64,000 nt of DNA from Massilia sp. HP4 (lineage in GTDB: Bacteria; Pseudomonadota; Gammaproteobacteria; Burkholderiales; Burkholderiaceae_D): NCBI RefSeq assembly GCF_005222695.1, contig NZ_STGG01000012.1, positions 310,001-374,000 of the forward strand, given 5' to 3'. This document shows positions 58,012 through 64,000 of this stretch, piece after piece. A model generated the notes under the pieces. That model worked only from the letters and a program-made list of their open reading frames with translations. It made no database searches and was not told the DNA's origin. The translations under genes and the position numbers were made by a program. The stretch's first letter is position 1. Each line of letters opens with the position of its first letter.

Positions 58012-61000
58012 TTACAGGCCCAGCGTCATCAGGCTTGCGTTGCCGCCAGCCGCCGTCGTGTTGACGCAGACGGCGCGCTCCGCGATCAAGCGCCACAGGT
58101 CGACCGGGACCAGGACGTCGGTGTCGACGATGCCGACGATCGCACCCGGACGCGCCGCCAGTTGGGTACGCAGCGAGCCGGCCAGGCCGGTTTCGACCAG
58201 CGCGATCGCGATGTCGGCCGCGTCGATCTCTTCCTTGCCCACGAAGCGCACGCGTTCCTTCACCGCTGGCGGCAGGTCGGCCGGGATCGATTCCGGCGTC
58301 GGCGCCAGCACCAGCGCGCGGTTGCCGGTGGCGAGGGTGGCTGCCAGTTGATTGAGCAGGCCGGCCGCCGTGCCCGGCGCGCACAGCACCGTGCCGCGCG
58401 GCGTGAACGACAGGCGGTTGCTTTCGCCGGTCGGGCCGGGCAGGTCCATCGATACGCCGTTGAGCGAGGTGCGCGCATAGCCTTCGGCCAGCGCGGCCAC
58501 CGGTTGCTGGCCGTTGGCGCGCAGCCAGCCGAGCAAGGCTTCGAGCGCCGCTTCTGGTTGGCGCACGTGGTCCATCAACGGCGCCGCGCCGCGCTGCAGG
58601 CGCTTCAGGTAGAGCGGTCCGCCGGCCTTCGGACCGGTGCCCGACTTGCCTTCGCCGCCGAACGGCTGCACGCCGACCACCGCGCCGACGATATTGCGGT
58701 TGACGTAGATATTGCCGACGTGGGCGCGGTTGACGATGGTGTCGATGGTTTCATCGATGCGCGAGTGCACGCCCAGGGTCAGGCCATAGCCGGTGGCGTT
58801 GATCGCATCGATCACCGAAGGCAGATCGGCGCGCCGATAGCGCACGATATGCAGCACCGGGCCAAAGACTTCCTGCTTGAGCTCCGCCAGCGAGGCGATT
58901 TCGAGCACCGTCGGCGGCACAAAGGTGCCGGCATCAAGCACCGACGCCGGCAGGTCTAGCGCGAAGTGGCTGCGCGCGGTGGCCTTGGTGCGCTCGATGT
59001 GGGCCAGCAAGTTGCGCTGAGCCTCGGCATCGATCACCGGGCCGATATCGGTCGCCAGGCGGTCCGGGCTGCCCACGCGCAGTTCCTGCATCGCGCCCTT
59101 GAGCATCTTGACGGTCTTGTCGGCGATGTCTTCTTGCAGGAACAGCACGCGCAGCGCCGAGCAGCGCTGGCCGGCCGAGTCGAAGGCCGAAGAGAGGACG
59201 TCCTGCACTACCTGTTCCGGCAGCGCCGACGAATCGACGATCAGCGCGTTCTGGCCGCCGGTTTCCGCTACCAGCGGAATGTCGATGCCTTCCTGCTCCG
59301 CGCGCTTGGCCAGGGTGCGGTTGATCAGCTGGGCGACCTCGGTCGAACCGGTGAAGATCACGCCCTTGATGCGGCTGTCCGCCGTCAGGGCGGCGCCGAC
59401 CACTTCGCCGCGGCCCGGCAGCAGCTGCAGCGCGGCGCGCGGCATGCCCGCCTCGAGGAACAGCTCCACCGCGCGGGCGGCGATCAATGGGGTTTGCTCG
59501 GCCGGCTTGGCCAGCACCACGTTGCCGGCCGCGAGGGCGGCGGCGACCTGGCCGGTGAAGATCGCGAGCGGGAAGTTCCAGGGGCTGATGCAGCTGACCG
59601 GTCCCAGTGCCTCAGCTTGCGCCGAGCCGCGCACCTGCACCGCGTAGTAGCGCAGGAAGTCGACCGCTTCGCGCAGTTCGGCGATCGCGTTCGGCAGCGA
59701 TTTACCGGCTTCGCGCACGGCCAGGGCCATCAGCTCGATACCGTTCTGCTCGAACAGGTCGGCGGTGCGTTGCAGGATGGCGGCGCGTTCGTGCGTCGCG
59801 GTGGCGGCCCATTCGCCGGCGAAAGCGCAGGCCGCGGCCAGGGCGGTTTCGACGTCGGCGCGCGAGGCCTCGCTCACCTGCCCGACGACATCGCTCGAGA
59901 CCGCGGGATTGACCACATTGGCAAGCTGGCCGGCGTCGACCGAACCCGCGATCAGCGGGCCGGCGACGTGCTGGCGCTGCTGCGCGAGGCCGTCGGCCAC
60001 GCTGGCCAGGATGTCTTCATTGACCAGGTCCATGCCGCTCGAGTTCTTGCGCTCGGCGCCGAACATATCGAGCGGCAGCGCGATCGCCGGATGCGGCTTG
60101 CCGCCGCTGGCGCGTGCGACCTCGAAGGGATCGGTGAGCAGCGAATCGATCGCCACGTTCTCGTCGACGATCTGGTTCACGAACGAGGAGTTGGCGCCGT
60201 TTTCCAGCAGGCGGCGCACCAGGTAGGCCAGCAGGGTTTCGTGCGAACCGACCGGCGCATAGATGCGGCAGGCCTTGTCGAGGTTCTTGCTGCCCACGAC
60301 CTGGTCGTACAGGGTCTCGCCCATGCCGTGCAGGCACTGGAATTCGTAGTTGCTGACGTTGGCGAGCTTGGCCCAGGTGTAGATCACCGACAGCGAGTGC
60401 GCGTTGTGGGTCGCGAACTGCGGATACAGCAGGTCGGCCGCCGCCAGCAGCTTGCGTGCGCAGGTCAGGTAGGACACGTCGGTGTATACCTTGCGCGTGT
60501 AGACCGGATAGCCCGGCATGCCGTCGACCTGGGCGCGCTTGATCTCGGCGTCCCAGTAGGCGCCCTTCACCAGGCGCACCATGAATTTGCGGCCGCTGCG
60601 CTTGGCCAGGTCGACCAGGTAGTCGATCACGAACGGGCAGCGTTTTTGATAGGCCTGCACCACCAGGCCAATGCCTTCGAAGCCGGCCAATTCAGGGTCA
60701 AAGGCGAGTGCTTCGAGCATGTCGAGCGAGATCTCGAGGCGGTCGGCTTCCTCGGCGTCGATATTGATGCCGATGTTATAGGTCTTGGCCAGCAGGACCA
60801 GGCTGCGCACGCGCGGCAGCAGTTCGCCCATCACGCGCGCATACTGCGCACGGCTGTAGCGCGGATGCAGGGCCGACAGCTTGATCGAGATGCCCGGGCC
60901 GTCCTTGATGCCGCGGCCGTTCGAGGCCTTGCCGATCGCGTGGATGGCGGCTTCGTACGAGGCGTAGTAATTCTTCGCATCGCTCTCGGTCAGCGCGGCC

Positions 61001-61659
61001 TCGCCCAGCATGTCGTAGGAGTAGCGGTAGCCGCGGGTCTCGTTCTCGCGGCTGTTCTTCAGGGCCTCGTCGATGGTCTGGCCGGTGACGAACTGGTTGC
61101 CCAGCATCCGCATCGCCATGTCGACGCCCTTGCGGATCAGCGGCTCGCCGCCCTTGGCGATCAGGCGCGTGAGCGCCGAGCCGAGTCCCTGCTCGCTATT
61201 GGTCGAGACCAGCTTGCCGGTGATGAGCAGGCCCCAGGTCGCCGCGTTGACGAACAGCGACGGCGATTCGCCCAGGTGCTTGCGCCAGTCGCCACGGCTG
61301 ATCTTGTCGGCGATCAGGCGGTCGGCGGTCTCGCTGTCCGGGATGCGCAGCAGGGCTTCGGCCAGGCACATCAGCGCAACGCCTTCTTCGGACGACAGCG
61401 AGAACTCGTGCATCAACGCATCCACGCCCGAGGCGCGGGTACGCTTTTCGCGTACGCTCGAGACCAGGCGATGCGCCAGCGGCTGGGCGTCCGCACTCGG
61501 TGTGGCACCCTGGGCCAGCAGCCATTGCACGGCCTCTGTTTCTTCGCGGCGGTAGGCAGCGGTGATGGCGGCGCGCAGTGACGTCTGCTCGCGCTTGATT
61601 TCAGCGTGGAGGGCGTCGAAGGGGACGAAGGTGGAGGCCGGCGAAGCAGCAATCTGCAT
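58012..61659 (-). CDS. putA: Bifunctional proline dehydrogenase / L-glutamate gamma-semialdehyde dehydrogenase
   Basis: Oxidises proline to glutamate in two steps, passing electrons from FAD to quinones and using NAD. 1215 residues: PRODH domain about 185-500 (DGPGISIKLSALHPRYSRAQ, MVRLVKGAYWDAEIKRAQ, QCLHGMGETLYDQV), ALDH domain about 590-1060 with the NAD region CISPWNFPLAIFTGQ and catalytic Cys833 in SAGQRCSALRV. The N-terminus lacks the ribbon-helix-helix repressor domain of trifunctional PutA, so it should not regulate itself. A Lrp-type gene lies divergently. Confidence 0.97.
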   Translation of the reverse strand: MQIAASPASTFVPFDALHAEIKREQTSLRAAITAAYRREETEAVQWLLAQGATPSADAQPLAHRLVSSVREKRTRASGVDALMHEFSLSSEEGVALMCLAEALLRIPDSETADRLIADKISRGDWRKHLGESPSLFVNAATWGLLITGKLVSTNSEQGLGSALTRLIAKGGEPLIRKGVDMAMRMLGNQFVTGQTIDEALKNSRENETRGYRYSYDMLGEAALTESDAKNYYASYEAAIHAIGKASNGRGIKDGPGISIKLSALHPRYSRAQYARVMGELLPRVRSLVLLAKTYNIGINIDAEEADRLEISLDMLEALAFDPELAGFEGIGLVVQAYQKRCPFVIDYLVDLAKRSGRKFMVRLVKGAYWDAEIKRAQVDGMPGYPVYTRKVYTDVSYLTCARKLLAAADLLYPQFATHNAHSLSVIYTWAKLANVSNYEFQCLHGMGETLYDQVVGSKNLDKACRIYAPVGSHETLLAYLVRRLLENGANSSFVNQIVDENVAIDSLLTDPFEVARASGGKPHPAIALPLDMFGAERKNSSGMDLVNEDILASVADGLAQQRQHVAGPLIAGSVDAGQLANVVNPAVSSDVVGQVSEASRADVETALAAACAFAGEWAATATHERAAILQRTADLFEQNGIELMALAVREAGKSLPNAIAELREAVDFLRYYAVQVRGSAQAEALGPVSCISPWNFPLAIFTGQVAAALAAGNVVLAKPAEQTPLIAARAVELFLEAGMPRAALQLLPGRGEVVGAALTADSRIKGVIFTGSTEVAQLINRTLAKRAEQEGIDIPLVAETGGQNALIVDSSALPEQVVQDVLSSAFDSAGQRCSALRVLFLQEDIADKTVKMLKGAMQELRVGSPDRLATDIGPVIDAEAQRNLLAHIERTKATARSHFALDLPASVLDAGTFVPPTVLEIASLAELKQEVFGPVLHIVRYRRADLPSVIDAINATGYGLTLGVHSRIDETIDTIVNRAHVGNIYVNRNIVGAVVGVQPFGGEGKSGTGPKAGGPLYLKRLQRGAAPLMDHVRQPEAALEALLGWLRANGQQPVAALAEGYARTSLNGVSMDLPGPTGESNRLSFTPRGTVLCAPGTAAGLLNQLAATLATGNRALVLAPTPESIPADLPPAVKERVRFVGKEEIDAADIAIALVETGLAGSLRTQLAARPGAIVGIVDTDVLVPVDLWRLIAERAVCVNTTAAGGNASLMTLGL

Positions 61660-61870
61660 GGCTATCTAGTCAAAAGAAATATCACAACGAAGGGCACCGT
61701 ACAGCAAAAGCGCCGTCCCACAAATGGTGGTCGGCGCGGTTTGGACGTCGGTGGAAATGATTCGATTGTAGAAGGATTTCTTCTGGATTTATTCTGTTTT
61801 TAAACCAGACTAGCAATAGATAGTTTTTGATGCGACAATCTGACCGAATAATATTTACGGGAGACACCCG

Positions 61871-62326
61871 ATGTTGGACAAGATCAGCAAGAAGATTCTA
61901 GCAGAGCTGCAGAATGACGGCCGCATCAGCAACGTGGAGCTGGCGGCGAGGGTCAACCTGTCGCCGGCGGCCTGCCTCGAGCGCGTGCGCAAACTGCACG
62001 AATCGGGCTACATCATGGGCTACACGGCCCAGCTCAACCCGCAGCTGCTCGATGTGTCGCTGCTGGTCTTCATCGAGGTCGTACTCGATCGTACCACTCC
62101 CGAGGTATTCGATGCGTTCAAGCAGAGCGTGCAAATGATCCCGGAGGTGCTGGAATGCCATATGGTGGCCGGCGGCTTCGACTACCTGGTCAAGGCGCGC
62201 GTAAAGGACATGGCGGCCTACCGCGAATTCCTGGGCAAGACCTTGCTGCAAAAAGGTGTGCGCGAAACCCACACCTACGCGGTGATGGAAGAGGTCAAGA
62301 ACACGACCAAGCTGCCGATTCGTTAA
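61871..62326 (+). CDS. Lrp/AsnC family transcriptional regulator
   Basis: A 151-residue regulator: N-terminal HTH (DKISKKILAELQNDGRISNVELAARVNLSPAACLERVRKL) and C-terminal ligand-binding RAM domain (VLECHMVAGGFDYLVKARVKDMAAYREF). Divergent from putA across 211 bases, the arrangement of PutR-like proline activators, so it probably controls putA. Ligand not shown by sequence. Confidence 0.93.
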   Translation: MLDKISKKILAELQNDGRISNVELAARVNLSPAACLERVRKLHESGYIMGYTAQLNPQLLDVSLLVFIEVVLDRTTPEVFDAFKQSVQMIPEVLECHMVAGGFDYLVKARVKDMAAYREFLGKTLLQKGVRETHTYAVMEEVKNTTKLPIR

Positions 62327-62343
62327 GCACACGACAGCGCTGC

Positions 62344-62384
62344 AAACAAAAACGGCCAGGCATATCGCCTGGCCGTTTTTGTTT
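62344..62384. terminator. Bidirectional terminator between lrp and lysR
   Basis: A perfect 18-bp stem AAACAAAAACGGCCAGGC / GCCTGGCCGTTTTTGTTT with a 5-base loop, with A-runs and T-runs on the two sides. Serves the rightward Lrp gene and the leftward LysR gene. Its right arm runs into parS site 4. Confidence 0.92.
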
Positions 62385-62395
62385 CACGTGAAGCA
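62380..62395. promoter_or_regulatory. parS-like site 4
   Basis: TGTTTCACGTGAAGCA, one base off consensus, about 9.4 kb from the other three and on the other side of oriC. It overlaps the right arm of the bidirectional terminator. Confidence 0.85.
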
Positions 62396-62414
62396 ATTTG
62401 ACGCGCTGGCGCTG

Positions 62415-63368
62415 TCAGACGATCTTGCGTACCCCGGTCTTGGACGCGCTTTCCGCCATCGATTCCAGGTTCTTGCGCAACCAGCGGTGGGCCGGACTGC
62501 GGCCGTCGCGTTCGTGCCACAACATGTCCAGGTGGACTGCCGGCAGCTGCAGGGGCAGCTCTTTCCAGATCAGCACGTCGGTCATGCCGGTCGAGACCAT
62601 CAAGTGCTTCGGCAACACGGTAATCAGGTCGGAGTTCGCCACCACCCTGCCCGCCGTGAAGAACTGGTTTACCGTCAGCAGGATGCGGCGTTCGCGGCCG
62701 ACCTGGGCCAGTGCCTCGTCGACCAGGCCATGCGCGCGGCCCGAGAAGCTCACCAGCAGGTGATTTGCCTTGCAATAGGTATCGAGATCGAGCTTTTCCT
62801 TGGCCAGCGGGTGATCCTTGCGCATCACGCAGACATACACGCCCGAATACAGGCGCTCGTGGCGGATCGGCGAGCCCGTTTCGTACGACAGTTGGGCCGC
62901 GACGCCGGGGAAGAAGCCGACGGCCAGGTCGATGTCGCCCCGCAGCAGCATCGGACGCGGTTCGCGCGTGGTCAGCGGCACCATGCGGATGTTGACGCCC
63001 GGCGCCTCGCTTTCGATCGAGCGCATCAGCGACGGCAGCCACAGCGCCGCGGTCGCGTCGGCCATCGCCATGCGGAAGGTGGCCTGCGCCTTGGAGACGT
63101 CGAAGGTTTCCGGCATCACCGCCGCTTCCAGCGCCGCCAGGGCCTGGCGCACGGCCGGCCATAGGGCTTCGGCACGCGGAGTCGGTTTCACGCCGTAGGC
63201 GGTGCGGATCAAGAGTTCGTCACCCAGGCTTTCTCGCAGTCGCTTGATCGCATTCGATACCGCGGGCTGGGTCATGGCCAGATGGCCGGCGGCGCGGGTC
63301 AGGTTTTGCTCGGTCATGACTGCGTCGAATACGCGCAGCAGATTCAGGTCAAGCGTCAGAAAGCTCAT
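62415..63368 (-). CDS. LysR family transcriptional regulator
   Basis: A 317-residue LTTR: N-terminal HTH (LNLLRVFDAVMTEQNLTRAAGHLAMTQPAVSNAIKRLRESLGDELLIR) and a co-inducer domain with periplasmic-binding-protein fold. Start MSFLTLDLNLLRVFD at 63368 rather than an upstream codon. The target is unknown; a small membrane protein gene lies divergently 151 bases away and could be controlled by it. Confidence 0.93.
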   Translation of the reverse strand: MSFLTLDLNLLRVFDAVMTEQNLTRAAGHLAMTQPAVSNAIKRLRESLGDELLIRTAYGVKPTPRAEALWPAVRQALAALEAAVMPETFDVSKAQATFRMAMADATAALWLPSLMRSIESEAPGVNIRMVPLTTREPRPMLLRGDIDLAVGFFPGVAAQLSYETGSPIRHERLYSGVYVCVMRKDHPLAKEKLDLDTYCKANHLLVSFSGRAHGLVDEALAQVGRERRILLTVNQFFTAGRVVANSDLITVLPKHLMVSTGMTDVLIWKELPLQLPAVHLDMLWHERDGRSPAHRWLRKNLESMAESASKTGVRKIV

Positions 63369-63519
63369 GGGAGTCAGGAGAAAACTGTTGTGAATACAAG
63401 TGACGGATACAAGTGTACCGCAAATCATTCACAAACAGTATAAGGGCCATCAGGGAACAAAATTAGATTTATATGTTGCGACGCACTATAGTTCTCAACA
63501 ATAACAGAACGAGCCTATC

Positions 63520-63804
63520 ATGTCTTCCACCGCCACCCTAGTCCAAGCCGCCGCCGCCGTACCTTACGGCCAGGTATTCAGCACGACCGTCTATCTTGCC
63601 ATGCTGGCTGGCTTCGTCCTGTTCTTCCGTCCGCTGCTGGTCGGCATCGGCCGCGCGCTGTACCTGACCGTGCGCCCACGCCGCACCAAGGCCGAGATCG
63701 CCGCCCGCCGCGCCCTGGACGAAGCGCTGGCGCTCAAGCGCAAGCTGGCCGGCCTGGATCCGGTCGACGCCGCCGAAGCGCGCGCAATGGGCATCCGCCA
63801 CTGA
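63520..63804 (+). CDS. Small membrane protein of unknown function
   Basis: A 94-residue protein with one clear membrane helix (TVYLAMLAGFVLFFRPLLVGIG) followed by a basic and helical cytosolic tail (RPRRTKAEIAARRALDEALALKRKL). No family recognised. Divergent from the LysR gene; a terminator follows at 63827. Confidence 0.65.
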   Translation: MSSTATLVQAAAAVPYGQVFSTTVYLAMLAGFVLFFRPLLVGIGRALYLTVRPRRTKAEIAARRALDEALALKRKLAGLDPVDAAEARAMGIRH

Positions 63805-63826
63805 TTATCACCGAACTCCTCCCCTG

Positions 63827-63861
63827 ACGCGGTCTCCGGAAACGGACGCCGCGTTTTTTTT
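63827..63861 (+). terminator. Rho-independent terminator of the small membrane protein gene
   Basis: ACGCGG / CCGCGT with an inner CCG-GAAA-CGG stem and one 3-base mismatch, followed by a run of eight T. Confidence 0.88.
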
Positions 63862-63883
63862 CGTCCCTGCTTTCTGCAGGCTC

Positions 63884-63988
63884 TCAATACTTCTTCTTGA
63901 CGGGCTCGAAAATGCCCGGTTGTCTCGTCACGCCCAGTGACTTTGCGTTACCGGGGTTTTCTTGGTCATTTGATTTAACAAAATTCAC
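63884..63988 (-). CDS. Possible 34-residue small protein
   Basis: A short leftward frame starting at GTG 63988 and ending at 63884 would encode 34 residues, hydrophilic and ending in EPVKKKY. No ribosome site or conservation can be checked because the window ends 12 bases further. It may be a real small protein or chance. Confidence 0.25.
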   Translation of the reverse strand: MNFVKSNDQENPGNAKSLGVTRQPGIFEPVKKKY

Positions 63989-64000
63989 AAATAGTCAAAA

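Noticed and set aside
58966-61581. A very long rightward open frame opposite putA
   Set aside because: High-GC codon bias of putA leaves the antisense frame open; composition is the mirror of the putA coding strand and no domain is visible.

Overview
The window is a 64 kb piece of a GC-rich bacterial chromosome. Gene content and order point to a betaproteobacterium of the Burkholderiales, most likely an Oxalobacteraceae of the Massilia/Telluria type. The supporting blocks are hemA-prfA-dsbB-prmC, argB/tRNA-Thr/pyrimidine nucleotidase/slmA, and mnmG-rsmG-parA-parB followed by the nine-gene atp operon. The genus is inferred from these features, not proven.

Layout. Positions 1-8265 hold the end of an OmpR-type response regulator, then rightward hemA, prfA, dsbB, prmC, a DUF885 peptidase-like protein and gshA. 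Positions 8316-13218 carry a deacetylase-family protein, an ElaA-like acetyltransferase, a lipoprotein, a two-component system, a small secreted/membrane ORF and a lipoprotein FKBP isomerase. Positions 13408-18110 carry kup, rarD and ettA. Positions 18292-30960 are mixed housekeeping and accessory genes: a RAYT-type transposase, a beta-barrel protein, AlkB, DUF924/DUF2520, MgtC, aminopeptidase P, a phosphoribosyltransferase, a nitronate monooxygenase-like enzyme, a metallo-hydrolase and a PHB-depolymerase-family esterase. Two kinds of palindromic repeat element occur here. Positions 30965-40887 hold argB, tRNA-Thr(GGT), slmA, a pabB-pabC fusion, an OmpW-like protein, a glutathione peroxidase, a peptidoglycan amidase and a serine hydrolase.

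Positions 41054-52825 are a leftward block: the complete F1Fo ATP synthase operon (atpIBEFHAGDC), parB, parA, rsmG and mnmG. Three parS-like sites lie just upstream of mnmG (52914-53023) and a fourth at 62380. Between an alpha/beta hydrolase and an MTA/SAH nucleosidase lies a 1.27 kb gene-free, AT-richer region (54726-55996). It is packed with DnaA boxes and with three copies of a module made of a DnaA box, a GC-richer spacer, CTA-type trinucleotide repeats and an AT-rich stretch. This is very probably the chromosomal origin, oriC. Genes left of it run left and mtnN to the right runs right, as expected for co-orientation with replication. The right end carries alanine dehydrogenase, a two-domain PutA with a divergent Lrp-type regulator, a LysR regulator and a small membrane protein.

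The non-coding features most worth attention are the triplicated oriC modules, the parS cluster, an eight-copy 9-bp tandem array filling the rsmG-parA gap, a 173-bp element bounded by 22-bp perfect inverted repeats, and a pair of near-identical 35-bp palindromic repeats. The repeat elements overlap and supply the stop codons of neighbouring genes. No CRISPR array, prophage or full insertion sequence was seen.
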